DNA of 64,000 nucleotides from Fagopyrum homotropicum (GCA_033239125.1 BSWB01000004.1:137590426-137654425); one strand, 5' to 3'; positions 21,150-34,240 are shown, counted from the first letter of the stretch. The notes: generated from the letters alone by a model not told the origin. Program-made: numbers and translations.

Positions 21150-22354
21150 TTAAGATCATGGGTAGGGTAATTCTCCTCATACTCTTCAGCTATCGAGACG
21201 CGTAAGCAATCACCTTACTCCTTTGTATCAGAACACATCCCAAGCCTAGCTTGGATGCATCGCTATAAACCACAAAATCCTCAATGCCCTCTGGCTGAGC
21301 TAGGATAGGAGTAGAGGTCAGCCTCTTCTTCAGCTCCTCAAAGCTCTACAAACATGGCTCGGACCATACAAACCTCGTAGACTTCCTAATCAAGGAAGTG
21401 AGCGGACGGGCGATAACTGAAAAGCCCTCAACAAAATGCTTGTAGTAGCCCGCAAATCCTAAGAAGTTGCGTACCTCCTTGACGTTCTTAGGAGGCGGCC
21501 AAGATGCTACTGACTCGAGCTTTGTCGGATCTACCTTGATTCATTCAGCCGAAACGATGTGACCAAGGAATACTACATCGAACATCCAAAAGTCGCACTT
21601 AGAGAGCTTGGCATAAAGCTCTCTATCTTGTAAGACCTGTAGAACATCCTCAAGTGTCCTACATGCTCCTCTTTGTTGCGATAGTATATACGAGAATGTC
21701 ATCTATGAAGACAACTACAAACTGGTCTAAGAAGTCTATGATGATGTTGTTCATCAACTTCATGAAGACTGTGGGCACGTTCGTAAGCCCGAATGACATC
21801 ACTACAAACTCGTAGTGGCCATACTTGATCCGAAATGCCGTCTTGGCTATGTCCTGCTCTTTCACCCTCAGCTGGTGATATCCGGATCTCAAATCGATCC
21901 TCGAAAACACTGAAGCTCCATGCAACTGATCTAAAAGATCGTCGATACGTGGCAATGGGTACTTGTTCTTGATCGTCACCTTGTTAAGCTCTCGGTAGTC
22001 AATGCATAACCTCATTGACCCATCTTTCTTCCTAACGAAGAGAACTAGTGCTCCCCAAGGAGATACACTAGGACGGATGAAGCCTTTCTCTACTAACTCC
22101 TCGAGCTGCTTCTTCAACTCAAGTATCTCGATACGCGTCATACGATACGGAGCCTTAGAGATCAGTCTTGTACCGGGCTCTAACTCAATGCCAAAGTCTA
22201 CACTCCTCTGTTGAGGTAAACGTGATGCCTCTCCACAGACGTCAGCAAACTCGCAAGCTACTAGAATCTGCTCCAAAGTTGGACCTGTACTATCCTTCAT
22301 GGCATAGCACCAAAAAGCCTCGCATCCCTGACTGATAAGTCTCGCAGCTCGCAT
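21150..22354 (-). pseudogene. Gypsy reverse transcriptase
   Basis: The intact part (22,354-21,659) shows VSPWGALVLFVRKKDGSMRL, CIDYRELNKVTIKNKYPLPR, FSRIDLRSGYHQLR and the catalytic FIDDILVY near 21,690. The second half (to about 21,180) continues as FLGFAGYYKHFVEGFSVIAR, SFEELKKRLTSTPIL and VYSDASKLGLGCVL in broken frames. Stop codons interrupt the domain. Confidence 0.85.
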
Positions 22355-22452
22355 TGCACTGATGACTATACCAGTCTTCTTGAGATCTCATCCTCTGAAG
22401 ATCTCAACATGGCATGTATCTGTAGTTACCATCACTGTCCTCTTGCCGATGT

Positions 22453-22770
22453 CTAGAACTTCTCGATGACGATCCATACAATCCATGCCAAGAATAACTT
22501 CTTCATGTAATAAGTACATGACGAAGAAGTCAGCTGGCCAATAGCGACCTCCTTGTCTAATAGGGCAATTGCGAACCTGTCGGGTACCTCTAATCTTACC
22601 CCATCAGGTATTCCTATAAAGAAGGGTTTAACTTCAATGGTAACTAAGGTCAATCTATCTACACATGCATCAGATATGAAAGAATGTGTAGCACCGGTAT
22701 CGAAAAGAACTCTGACAGGAAAACCATTAATATGAATGCTACCTGTGGTCGCTGGAGCGGTCGGCTCCAC
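22453..22770 (-). pseudogene. Gypsy aspartic protease
   Basis: The frame contains HINGFPVRVLFDTGATHSFI, a retropepsin active site DTGA with flanking hydrophobic strands. It lies between gag and reverse transcriptase, as expected. A frame break separates it from reverse transcriptase. Confidence 0.8.
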
Positions 22771-22959
22771 TGTACTCCTCAGCTCATAAACTCTAGTTGA
22801 AGCACCTCTAGTGTCGGAAGTACCACCTCCTCTTCCTCGGCCCTGACCCAGAGTTGAACCCTGAGGAGTGGTAGATCCTGGATCTCTCTGTTGCTGCTGA
22901 TACTGAGACCTCTGTCCACCTCCTACAGCACTAGTAGGTGAAGTACCCTATTGCGATGT

Positions 22960-24177
22960 CGCCTTGCCCTGACGGCAGAACGTAGCTCTGTGTCCTGGCT
23001 TGCCACAAGAAAATCAAGTCACAACAATCTTCTTGCAATCAACTCTCATGTGTCCGACACCTCTGTAGTTAAATCACTACCATCCTCTATCGGAACTCTG
23101 TACACACTGTTGGAAACCAGAATGTCACGGCGTTTGACTACGCCCAAATCCCGATGCTCCAACTCCAGCACTGGCCGGTCCAGTCTTCTGTCTCTTCTCA
23201 TGACCTCCTGTTTGAGAAACTCTCCTTTGACCCGGTCGGTCTCTCTCATAAGCAAAACCTCTATCTTGATAGTATGTTAGAGAATCATAACGGAAACCAA
23301 CAAGATAAGAGCGTGTCGATTCTCTTATCCTCCAAGAGAAAAGGTAAACATGTTGATCCTCAGGTGGTACAGACGGACCTAACAAACATAGCTTATCTTG
23401 AAACTTGCTGATGATCTCAACAATAGGCAAATCCTCGAATCCAGCCTCGAGAAAATCCTGAAGACGGTCCCTCATCATAGCTGCAGGGTAGTAGCGATCC
23501 CTAATCACCGTCTTCATCTACTCATAACTGGTGACCTTACTGCGAGTTGTCCTCCACCAAGAATGAATTTGATCCTTTAGTAGCGTTTGTGCTATGTTGA
23601 CTCGACGTCCCTCTAGGCAGCTGATAGCCTCCATAGGAGAATCCAACTGTCCTAGCCACAGTTCTACCTCCAATCCAGTCTTTCCCATGAAAGCGGGAAC
23701 CTTCAGCTGATCGAAAGCCTTCAACCAATTGTCGGGCTTCGGCTCTCTCGCCTCAGCCGGCGCTCTAACAACCTCAGCAGCTCTAGCAGGCGGGGCAACG
23801 ATCTGTGTCACTCTAGACGAAACCTCAGCTGATCTCGCGGGAACTGGTGGTGTAGGTCCTCCAATGCTGATCGCCTCTTCAACTCTCAGCACATATTCAC
23901 GATATGCAGAAAATCCAATGGACACTCGTGTAGACTCTGTCAATGACGCTCTTTGTGCTCCAGGCCTAGAAGCGCTCCCGTTCCCAGCCTCAGGAACAAC
24001 ACTCTCAGCAACCTCTTCAACGAACATCTCGGCGATAGGCGGATCAGCAATTGGGACCTGGCCCCGACCTCTAGCTAGTGGAGGTCTTCCTGCACGTCCT
24101 CATCCACAGACGGTAGGTGGAAGTGGTGGTCTACCCCTTCCTCGCTCCATAGCAGATGTAGCTCTAGTACGCGCCAT
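22960..24177 (-). pseudogene. Gypsy gag
   Basis: It probably starts at ATG 24,177 (MARTRATSAMERGRGRPPL) and meets a TGA near 24,100. The capsid region reads LKAFDQLKVPAFMGKTGLEV and ends in a stop at 23,518-23,520, continuing as RDRYYPAAMMRDRLQDFL. A damaged zinc knuckle (FSCGKPGHRATFCRQG) is near 22,965-23,020. Confidence 0.75.
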
Positions 24178-24180
24178 CTG

Positions 24181-24181
<1 letters not shown>

Positions 24182-24215
<34 letters not shown>
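24182..24215. repeat. (TA)n microsatellite
   Basis: A 34-bp TA run just upstream of the gag start of the minus-strand Gypsy element, in its untranslated leader. Confidence 0.9.
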
Positions 24216-24217
<2 letters not shown>

Positions 24218-24464
24218 AGCACGCTACAGCTCAAGCAAAAATCCAAAAAAAGCACATATAAAGGCCAACATATAAGAAACTACACTGTTGAGATCGGCGG
24301 AGGTAGTGGTGGTCGCCCGTATATTTATCCCATACCGACAAGTTAAAAACAAAACCCTCTTTTTGAAAACGTTAGACGCCTTGCAGGTTCTATTTATTTA
24401 TCCATCCGACCTTTTAGAAGATTTCGAGTGCCATTGTTGCCAACCTAGAGCTTTGGTATCATAT

Positions 24465-26228
24465 TGTAACACCCCAAATTCTAGGAACTCGAAGCGTTAC
24501 GGGCTAGGACCTCACAATGGGTCCCAAACCTCAGAGTAGCAATGACACAACGGATCTTACAACAAGGCACAGACGAGTGAAAACCAAAACTCAATATAAA
24601 ACCAAAGGCTTAAACAAAAGGAAGCGTAAAAGACTCGCAACCGAGTTCAGAACAAAAGAAAACAACAACATAAACATAAGCCCGATCTCGTCCTATAATG
24701 TACGGTAACCCCGGCTGACAACACCATCCGGATCACTCAGCAACATCCTGAACCTGAGGAACATCTACAACATCGGTGTAAACCATTAGCGAACATTCTA
24801 CATATCAGAAAGAAAGCGAAGGCACAAACACACATAAGATAAAGAAAACACATAGAATGCTCACACAACAACCGGTTTTTATCTTTCATTAGGTTATCCA
24901 ATTACTGATTCAACTTATGGTTGTTACACGAGAATCGCTACGACCTCGCCTCCGTCCCCTTTCACCAACAGGAATAGAACGTATGCATCCTTCTGTCACC
25001 TGCTGCACTGGTCGCGGGAGCACCTCCTAGTTTCCCCATTCTGAACTGGACAAGCGGTGACCACCCGATTATAATGCACTTGGGTCAATTAAGGTATAAC
25101 AAAGGTCAATCCTAGTTTTGGTTATCAGTTATAACATAATAAACAACACAAACAAGCCAATACAATCAAACCAATACGCGGAATGAAGCTAAGTAAGTTC
25201 AAAGGACTTACCTCACTCGAAGGTAATCTCAACACTCAGCAAACACTCAGGAAAGCCTCAGGAAAGGGAAAAATGAAAGCTTGTTCACACATGCATCACG
25301 AATCAAGAATTGAAACGAATGTTAAGAGTCTATAACTTCTAGTCTCCATGATCTCTAAGAGTTCTACACAAGCTAAGGTCTCAACCTTAGTCTTACAGAA
25401 CACTCTAGGGTCCAGGAACAAGGAAAGGAACGAGGAAAGCAAGGAAGGAAGCAACTCACAAGAACGGGAGTTAATGTAGAGAAAACCGCAAGGGCGGAAC
25501 AACAGAGGCGCAGGGGCGGCTCTGTGCAGATGCGGGGGCGGAAAACGGTGAAGAAGCGTTGACGGCTTCTTCGACAACAAGGAACACAACAAAGGCTAAA
25601 GCTTTCTCTTCTCAACACACAACCACTTCACAACTCAACCAAGGGAGCCTGTGAACATAACAGGATCATCAACGGAACGCTTCACAAGAATCAAAGATCA
25701 AACTTGATTCCTCGAGAAGAAGAGAAGAGGAAACAAAGAGAGAACGAAACAGAAGAGGAACAAGGTGCAGCAACACTTGAACGTGGGGAAGAACAAGGAA
25801 AGAAGAACTTACACGTTCAACAAGAACACCAAGAAGCAAGACTACAATGCTTTAGGGTTGAAGAAGACGTAAGCAAGAAACGGGAAAAAGGAGAAAAGAC
25901 GGAATTATATTGGAGAGGCTGGAAAGATAAAAAGGAAGGACATTCTAGGGTTTAAAAGATCCAGAAAGATAAGAAGGAAGGACGTTCTAGGGTTTAAAAG
26001 ATCCAGGAAATTCGTCCAAAGATAAGAAAATAGGATCTTCTAAGATAGGAAACAAGATATAACCAAAAAGGAAAGAAGATCTTCGTGATCTAGGGCAATT
26101 CCACAAGGGCGGATTGCCCATGCCGCAGGGGCGACCCCTTGTCATCGCAGGGGCGGTGACAGGCACCAAGGCCGCTAGGGCAACCTACCTTCACCGCCTG
26201 CGGCGAAGGTGAAAACTGGGATTTTACA
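24465..26228 (-). repeat. 5' LTR of the Gypsy element
   Basis: On the plus strand it begins tgtaacaccccaaattctag and ends gggattttaca; in sense orientation it starts tgtaaaatcccagtt and ends ggggtgttaca. The adjoining gctttggtatcatat (24,450-24,464) stands where the primer site should be, but differs from the usual tRNA-Met match. An inverted copy of its sense-start (395 bp) is at 33,714-34,105. Confidence 0.8.
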
Positions 26229-27094
26229 GACCATTTGCGTTCTCTTTGTAGGAAGGCAAACAACTAGTTTCTCAACTCATACAACCTCTTGAGTGCTTCA
26301 AGGTTATCTGAGTTTATACAATATTATAAGCAGGGATCTTGTATAATGATATATATAAATCCTCATTCCTTGCCCCTTTGTTTTGATGTTGAACTTTTGA
26401 GCTGACCTAGTTGCAGATTTGGTGGATGTGAATTCCGTTTGCTGTTACTTTCCAGTTGCTATCGTGACAAGATTCATGTGTTCTTTGATGGAGTTGAATT
26501 TAGGATGCATGAAAATTCTGAGTTCTCTCCCTTCTATAAAAAGTAACCATGAGAATTGTCAATTTTCACTTCCAATTTGCTGTCTATTTTCTTAAATTAG
26601 TTGATCGCAGGGTTTGGTTTTGGTGAAGGTTGAAGTGAATGAGAAGAAGCAGTATACCAAATGGCGAAGAAATAAAGAGAGAAGGAGATGACGATGACAA
26701 AAATGAAAAGCCCTAAAAAATTCTTTAGTTTCAAGGGTACAAATTGGAAGTAAAATTGGAAGCAAAATTTGTTCAGTCGATTCAACTTCACCCTCTCGCA
26801 TGAATCATTCATTCGATTCAACCTTGATTTTCAGTCCAGTCATTCGATTGAATGAACTCCAAAAAACCATACCGAACAGCAATGAAACTCATTCAGTCGA
26901 TTCATTCAACTGAACGAGGCATATCGAAGTGGCCCATAGTGTAGATTGATTCAGTTTGTTTAATTTTACAACACATATCTGATTTCGAATATCCGGTCCT
27001 TTTAACCTTCTCGGAGCGGATATTCGCCAATTTTCGGATCGGATCCGGATACCTTATTTTCCATTATTTTTCCCAGATATCCTGGAATGAAACA
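26229..27094. other. unassigned DNA between Gypsy LTR and Copia fragment
   Basis: No domain recognised. ttcagtcgattca-like motifs recur at about 26,772-26,925. Short minus-strand frames of 69-74 codons look non-coding. Confidence 0.35.
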
Positions 27095-29686
27095 CCCCTA
27101 TGCACTTATACCCCCAACAAAATGGTAGAGTTGAAAGAAAACATCGTCATTTACTTAACGTCGCACGTGCACTGTTATTTCAATCTCATTTATCAATTCG
27201 TTTTTGGGGACATGATGTGTAAACATCTTGCTATCTTATGGATAGAACTCCCTCTCAAATTCTTGAAAATAAATCTCCCTTTGAATTATTTATTAAAAAA
27301 AACTTGATTACCAACATTTACGAATTTTCGGTTGTCTATCTTATGCCTCTATTCTACCAAAAAAATTCAGATAAGTTTTCATCCTGTTCACGAAAGTGTA
27401 TTTTTATTGAATATCCGGTTACTCAAAAAGGTTGGTGCCTCTACGATATCGAAAATGATATTATTTTTATTTCTAGAGATGTGCGGTTTTATGAAAGGAA
27501 TTTTCCATTTTTAATCCATCATCAAATTGTTCTCCCGATCAAAATATAAAATCAAATGCTTTACCTTCTTCAAAGTTCAAATAGCCTTTCCCGTAACCTT
27601 ACTTTTGCTCCACCCAAACATAAAGCTTTAACAGATCTTGTTTCCAAATCTTCATAAATTCATTCACAAATTCCTTTCTTATCTCCTTTGATTTTTTGTG
27701 ACTCTACTGATTGTAAAGATCTATCTACAACTCCATATTAGGCCATACATCCTTCGTTCGAATTTATTCCAAATATAACAGATTCACCTGCTTCATATAC
27801 GCCAAGTCTGGATAGCATATCCTCACAACTTCCTTTTGTGTCTAATGTCCAGGTTTATAACTCGGATATTCAACCTACTTCCTTTCCTTCTAATACCGAT
27901 TCATCTTTGGATTCTTCTCCCATAGATAGTCGCTCAGTGGATACTTCAACGAGTATTTTTTCTCCTCTGCCTCCCTTACGCAGAAGTACTAAATCTCACA
28001 TTCTAAACACAAAATTAACATATTATTTTTGTGGTTCTCTCTTACCAAAACATGCATTCCATGGATCACCTTCTCAATCAACATTAGGTAAGAGATTCTA
28101 TCCTATCTCGAATATTTCTCCTCTAAGTAACGTATCTTCTTTATCCATGGGTTACATAAAAGCTTCAACCAGTCCCAGTAACCCTAATTCGTACAAGGAT
28201 GTTGTTGCCCTTCCGGAATGGCAACATGTTATGCGTCTCGAGATTGAGGCTCTTCAACGCAACCAAACATGGCACATCTCGGACCTACCACCAAGGAAGA
28301 AAGCCATCGGATATCAATGGGTGTTCAAAACAAAATTAAAGGCCGACGGATCCATTGAGGTCATAAAGAACGATTAGTCGCTCTTGAAAACGTCAACAAC
28401 AAGGTATAGACTATACCGAAACTTTCGCTCCGGTTGCTAAACTTGTTTTTGTAAAAATTATTGTCGTAGTTGCCTCAAGTGGAAGTGGGAGCTCCATCAT
28501 ATGGATGTCCATAACGCTTTCCTTCACGGCGATTTAACCGAAGATGTATATATGAAACTCCCTCTTGGGTTTATGATTTCGGACATGAATAAAGTCTGCA
28601 GACTCCGCAAATCAATATACGGACTTAAACAATCTCCAAGGAATTGGTTTCACAAGCTAAGTCAAGCGTTATTTCGAGCAGATTTTGCTCAATCACACGT
28701 AGATTATTCGTTATTCACGTTTAATCATCCAGGTATACAAATTTTCATCCTCATCTATGCTGACGATTTAATAGAAATAGGGAACAATCCTGATTATATT
28801 CTTCGATTTAAAAACTATCTTCAAAATTTTTTTTTATGAAAGATCTGGGAATGTTACATTTTTTCTTGGTATAGAAGTAACACATACTCCTCAAGGGATC
28901 GTCCTCGCCCAACGCAAATATGTGCTGGACATGTTGGCCGAAGAGGTACTACCGGTTCGCATCCTACAAAGTTTCTCATTGAACCTGGACATGACTTGGC
29001 CAAGGAACACTCGATGGACTTTGACGACCTGGAATGCTATAGACGGTTGGTTGGTCGGTTGATTTATCAATCACCACAAGACCCATGCACGAGTCATCAG
29101 TTCAACATTGGAATACCTTAATTCATGTATTACGATATCTCAAGTTTAACCCAGGGCAAGGTATTTTATTATCTAACTCTTCTTCTTTACAAATAAATGC
29201 ATAATGCGATTCAGATTACGCTTCTTGTCCTATAACTCAGCGTTCTATTACGGGTTTTATTGTTTTTCTTGGCAAGTCTCCTATTTCATGGAAGTCCAAG
29301 AAACAAAATACGGTGTCCCGATCTTCCACGGAAGCTGAGTACCGAGTTATAACATCTACAACTTGTGAAGTTAAATGGATCAAGTCTCTAATACTTTCAT
29401 TGGGGGTGTCGCATGATCAACCTATCAACTTACGGTGCGACAACCAAGATGTCATTCACATTGCATCTAACCCGGTGTTCCATGAACGAACTAAACACAT
29501 TGAGGTGGATTGTCAATTGTCATGTGGTCCGTGATGAAGTTCAAAAGAAAACCATTCTTACAATACCGATCCGCACAACAAATCAATTGGAGGATATCTT
29601 CACCAAAGCTCTCGGTTATACTCCTTTCTATCATGTTCTACGCAAGTTGGGCATTATCAAGATCCATGCACCAGCTTGAGGTGGAG
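27095..29686 (+). pseudogene. 5'-truncated Ty1/Copia pol
   Basis: It starts abruptly inside integrase (LYPQQNGRVERKHRHLLNVA), followed by the integrase tail with MDRTPSQILENKSPFELF. Reverse transcriptase reads QWVFKTKLKADGSIEV (28,300s), MDVHNAFLHGDLTEDVYMKL (28,501 on) and LIYADDLIEIGNN, where YADD replaces the usual YVDD. RNase H has SRSSTEAEYRVITSTTCE, FHERTKHIEVDCQ and DIFTKALG. Frame breaks lie at about 27,690, 28,377-28,500, 28,840 and 29,530. No 5' LTR, gag or protease is present. Confidence 0.85.
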
Positions 29687-29867
29687 TGTAAAAGAGAACA
29701 ATATATTCTTCATAATATTTAAAGTTACCAACATTAGCGTTTCTAGGATTTTAGTCTTTCCTTTATTTACGTGACCGTTATGGCATTTTGTATATATGAT
29801 TGTATCTTTGTTACGTAAATATTCAAACAATTCATAGGATTGAATTCCTACATAATACATATCAACA
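29687..29867 (+). repeat. 3' LTR of the truncated Copia
   Basis: The purine tract ttgaggtggag precedes tgtaaaagagaacaatatat, and the LTR ends catatcaaca (TG...CA), 181 bp. Short LTRs are usual in Copia elements. Confidence 0.7.
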
Positions 29868-31131
29868 ATGGTGGACTAAAACGAGTAGAAGAATAAGGAA
29901 GGGAAGCAATTACAAGAAATAGGAGACGAAGGCTGAAGTTTGAGACAACTTATAATCTGCAATAAGAGAGGGGAAGAGACGAAGGCTGAACCGGTAAAAA
30001 ATTCATCCTCAAATGATTATCGGGCTAGTGAAGAAGAAAAAGCAAATATGATTTACATTTAGGGTTTCGGGATGAAGTTTGAGAGTAGAAATGAGAAGTG
30101 AAATCGATCGACTCCTTAATTTGAGGAATACACCACACCTTCATCCGTAGGGGGAATGCTCAACGAACAAGAAAAGGCAGATTGGGGATAAAGTTGAGCA
30201 ATAAACTTCAACTTCAACCAGTTGTCGAATGGGCCCATGCTTGCTATCACCTTTCAGGGTTCTTTCCGCACTCTGCCAAATTGCAGTAAAACATAAACAG
30301 AGAGGACAATGTCTTGGATAGCTATTTCATGACATTATTCCCACCGAACCTTCTTAACATTATTTTCAAGCAATCATTTCTTTAAACAATAACTTTCCAT
30401 TGGAGTAAAAACATAAATAGAGATGACAATGCCTAATGTGTGCAATTGGCATGAGGACATGGGGTGCATTAGTGCACTCCAAAGGCTATATAGTTGACAT
30501 GCGCCTACTTTCATCATCTTACACAGAGTTACAAACTTGTCATTCATAGAAGAAAAAGCACATACTAAGAAGCATCACAAACACTGCAAAAGTTTCCTTG
30601 CCGAGAATTTTAGTTTACATTAACAAAACTTCTCGATGCCGGTTCAGTGCCTGTATTATCAAGGAAATGTAGAAGCTCTAAACTATTGGTGCAATGGTTT
30701 GCATAATCAGAAGGTGAGGAGCCAACTGAAGCCCTTTTATATAACCAAGCAGTAGAAGCCCTTTTATATAACCAAGCAGCAGAAGAAACCAAGGGATCAT
30801 TCTTTCTTTGTTACATTCACAAGGTGCGACGGGACATTCTCGAGTGGTGAACAAAACCCATTGAAGCAAGGATGTTCCAACAACACTAGAAGCAGAGTTT
30901 TCTGTAAGATAAGAAACATGTTCCTATTGTGATAAAGAAGTCGTGGGTAGAGAAGCAGATCAGGCATTAAGGAAACGAGATTCAGGATCTGCTGATGTTG
31001 ATCCTTCGTATGATGATATTGATGAATCGGGTCACTTGGCTCTCTTTTTAATGACTGAATGTTGCCACTGTTGCTGAAACTAAGGTGGGTTACTTTGAGC
31101 ATACTGTATTGTAATTTGAATGGCTCTTGGC
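29868..31131. other. intergenic DNA with a small tandem duplication and possible gene relic
   Basis: At 30,728-30,781 a 27-bp unit beginning gaagcccttttatataacca is tandemly duplicated. On the minus strand 31,110-30,600, broken frames such as FQQQWQHSVI, RECPVA and FLDNTGTEPASRSFVNV vaguely recall the glutamine-rich and C-terminal parts of ARF6/8 proteins. That would fit an ARF gene split by the next elements, but it is weak. Confidence 0.25.
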
Positions 31132-31461
31132 TGTTACATATTTCTTTGCTAAATTAAGGAGGGTCTTAATTGTTTTTTAAGATAGAAAATAATTACTCAT
31201 TATTCTGCTTAATTACAGTTGTATATCCCTTAATCTCCTCAATGTAACTGATATATTAGAGCAATATATATAAGGGTTTATTCTATGTGAATATAGCACT
31301 TATTACAATACACTTCTAGAAAAACACAGCAGAGCTTATCATTAATCAGTGGCTTTGGGATTTGGGGCGTGGATACTTTTGGTCTGTTATCGGGTTAACG
31401 TGGTGGACTGAGGACAACACTACCAGTACGAGTACCATTAAGGTTAGTACATTTTCCTACG
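31132..31461 (+). repeat. Copia 5' LTR
   Basis: It runs from tgttacatatttctttgc to ttttcctacg. The related copy at 46,242 ends ttttcctaca, so the terminal CA has become CG here. Confidence 0.7.
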
Positions 31462-31462
31462 G

Positions 31463-31475
31463 TGGTATCAGAGTC
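31463..31475 (+). other. primer binding site, tRNA-Met type
   Basis: tggtatcagagtc directly follows the LTR; this is the plant Copia consensus complementary to initiator tRNA-Met. Confidence 0.85.
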
Positions 31476-32430
31476 AAATGTGTTTCGGCCTCTGTCTTAA
31501 CTATCGTTTTGTACCGTAATTATCCCGTTGTTTTTTTCTTTTTTGATTGTGTATTAAACACCAAACTTTGAGTTTGTCTCGTACAGGTTGCACACGTGTA
31601 TGTCACGCGTCGATCATCCCTAACCCACACATAGTTATTCCCATTTGAGAACATCATTGTAAAACGCCTTCACCGGTTTTGTATCGACATGAATGCGTCA
31701 GGCTATGATTGTTATAGTCGGTGACAACAACTGAGAAAACGCCTATGTGGAACAAGGAGCATGTGCTATTTTATGATCATGGCAGTGTCGTTTTATACCT
31801 CAAACATAGATCGATTTTCTCATCTGTGTGTTAGAAAAATGCTTTATATAAATTTTTCATTTTTAATGGGAACAGTTTTTTTTGAAATATTGTGAGAGAG
31901 ATAAAGTTTTAAAACTCTTATGTTTTTTTTCCTTGGTGATAAGAAAAAGTTTTTTTATTGTAAATTGTGACAGTGTAATTATCATCTACTTTAGACTTAT
32001 AGTATTACACAACTTGCTTTATACATGTTCCAAGTTGCTTTTCTACATATAATTCACCTTTCACGAGAATATATTATCAAATTTCTTACTTTTTTTTCCG
32101 CTGCCTATTACTACTTATTAAAATATATGCTTGTACGTACATATGAGTTTTGTATATCGCTACTCATTTTTGTGAATACAGTTTCACTTTATAAAATATA
32201 TATATCGTAATAATGTAAATTTGTTTTCATTATATTTTAATGTCTTAGTGACGTTATATTGCTAATTTGTTTGGCTTAATTTTATGTACAATTGGATATG
32301 TTTTATCATACATTCTTGTAATAATGAAAGATAAATTCTGAAACTTTATAGTTTACATTTTTGTGTGATGATTATGAGCACATTGAAATTTTCGAACATG
32401 AGACGTAAATAAAAGAAATTTTAGTAATTT
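31476..32430 (+). other. Copia leader, non-coding
   Basis: AT-rich sequence between primer site and gag. Nothing else recognised. Confidence 0.4.
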
Positions 32431-32434
32431 ATCT

Positions 32435-33206
32435 TATCTATCGTGCCTAATGAAATTTGTTGAGCCACAAGATCCTCTTGATAAGAAGTATCTTGAGGAT
32501 ATGAAACTCCACGATGAGTAGGTCCGAAAAAATCGTATGCACGCTTTACTATGTTGTTTTGCATGCATAATGATTTGATCGGTGAGTTTGAGACATGTCT
32601 AACTGCTAAGGACATGCATGTGGGATAAACTTAAGATCACGTTTGGTCAAACTTCAACAACTAGGCTTCGTGCCTTAAACTTGAAGTGGATGGATTGTAC
32701 GATTAATCCTAAACACAATGTGACCGAAAACTTGCGTATCATGAGTGCCATGGTACGTGATCTTAAAGTTGCAGGGCGTGATGTGCCTCATGAGGAGCAA
32801 ATAGTGAATGTGTTTCGCTCTCTTCCTTCTGATACCGAAGAATGGAAGGATTTCAAGTTGCAAAACATGTGGAGATGGAGGTAGAGTGTCAAAAGGCATT
32901 AAAGCCCTCCACTTCTAATGTTGCGCTTGTTGTACAAGGTAAGTCCAAGTACAAGAAGCCTAAGCCGACCAAAAAGGGTCGACGCCCAGCTCAGACTCAA
33001 GGACCACGTGGTGGTGTCAACAAACAACAAAAGGGAAAAGGTCATCCTAAAGAGACCAATTTAGCGCGTGTGAAGTGCTACAATTGTGGAATAAAAGGCC
33101 ACTTTGCTCGAGAATGTCCCAAGCCAAAGAAGGTACTTGTTTCCACCTATACTCATGAATTATTTATTTGTTCTCATGCATTAGTTGCTCATACACTTCC
33201 TAACTA
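32435..33206 (+). pseudogene. Copia gag with CCHC zinc knuckle
   Basis: Capsid-like (UBN2/gag) sequence: FGQTSTTRLRALNLKWMD, MSAMVRDLKVAGRDVP, then a frame change near 32,880. A lysine-rich stretch is followed by the zinc knuckle CYNCGIKGHFARECPKP (about 33,077-33,127). The frame continues to HALVAHTLPN and a TAG at 33,204-33,206, where the Helitron-type sequence begins. The protease that normally follows is missing. Confidence 0.75.
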
Positions 33207-33585
33207 GTATATTACCCGTGCCTTGCACGAGATTGTTTGAAAAATATGTTTCAAAATTTTCTTTATTTTTACATCGTTAAAGAATTTAATACATAATTCA
33301 AAGTTTATTTTTATTTTATGCATTATAAAAAAATTTCATAAACTTGATTTTTTTGAAAAAAAATATGTATAGAATATAATATTAATTTATCAATTAACAT
33401 ACACATTATTAAAATCATAATAAATATATTAATCTATGACACAAAATATTTGTACGTTATCATTGTACAAAATATTTCTGCTAAATTAAAATAGTTAAAA
33501 GTCTTGTTTTTATTATTTCAATTTATTGATGAATATAATTAATTAACTATATACAGGATATATTTAATCATTAGACAATAACAAC

Positions 33586-33632
<47 letters not shown>

Positions 33633-33713
33633 TGTATATCACCTCTTTAAAATAAAAGGACCTTTAGGAAAAATGAATATGGGCCAACTCTATAATGGTA
33701 CTCAAATTATGAA
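33207..33713 (+). other. Helitron-type 5' terminal region
   Basis: Begins tatattacccgtgccttgca; cgtgc...gcacg can form a short stem like that at the 3' end. The rest is AT-rich, with a (TA)n run at 33,588-33,629. The expected TC dinucleotide start is not clear. Confidence 0.45.
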
Positions 33714-34105
33714 TGTAAGATCCCAGTTTTGACCTTCACCGCCCCAGCGGTGAAGGAGGCCGGACCAGCGGCCTTGGTGTCTGTCACCGTCCCTGTGGCT
33801 GGCCGCCCCGGCGGCACGGGCTATCCGCCCCTGCGGGTTTGTCACAGATCGCGAAGATCTTCTTTCCTTTTTCGATTCTATCTTGTTTCCTATCTTAGAA
33901 GATCCGATTTTCTTATCTTTGGACGTCTTTTCTGGATCTTCTAAACCCTAGAACGTCCTTCCTTTTATCTTTTCTTCCTCTTCTATAAATCCCCTTCTTT
34001 CCCTTCTTTTTCCCGTTTTTTGCTTACGTCTTCTTCAACCCTAGAGCGCTGCAGCCTTGCTTCCTGTGATCTTACTGTACGTGTAAGTCTTCTCCTCTGA
34101 GTTCT
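33714..34105 (+). repeat. Gypsy LTR fragment
   Basis: Starts tgtaagatcccagttttgac and follows the sense start of the LTR at 24,465-26,228 (cttcaccgcc, agatcttctttcc, ctaaaccctagaacgtcctt, gtcttcttcaaccct) for about 390 bp. It is cut at 34,105 where another LTR start begins. Confidence 0.8.
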
Positions 34106-34183
34106 TGTAACACCCCAAATTTTAGGCGTATTTTCGATATTTATCTTTTCGGGTATGTTACGTTGTAAATTAAATTTTACAAG

Positions 34184-34240
<57 letters not shown>

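Larger units (their letters stand above)
19514..26228 (-). mobile_element. truncated Ty3/Gypsy retrotransposon with 5' LTR
   Basis: On the minus strand the order is LTR (26,228-24,465), gag, protease, reverse transcriptase, RNase H, integrase: the Gypsy order. The 3' end with its LTR is missing, because integrase runs into the Athila LTR at 19,513/19,514. All coding parts carry stops and frameshifts. Domain wording (RIDLRSGYHQLR, KLSFRYVGPFEILERIGEAT) fits the chromovirus/Tekay side of Gypsy, but I saw no chromodomain and the lineage is a guess. Confidence 0.85.
31132..33206 (+). mobile_element. 5' part of a Ty1/Copia element (LTR, primer site, gag)
   Basis: A 330-bp LTR is followed by a tRNA-Met-type primer site and a gag region. 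Coding sequence ends at 33,206, just after the point where protease should begin, and is replaced by Helitron-type sequence. LTR 3'-part fragments of the same family recur at 34,497-34,684 and 46,066-46,242. Confidence 0.75.
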
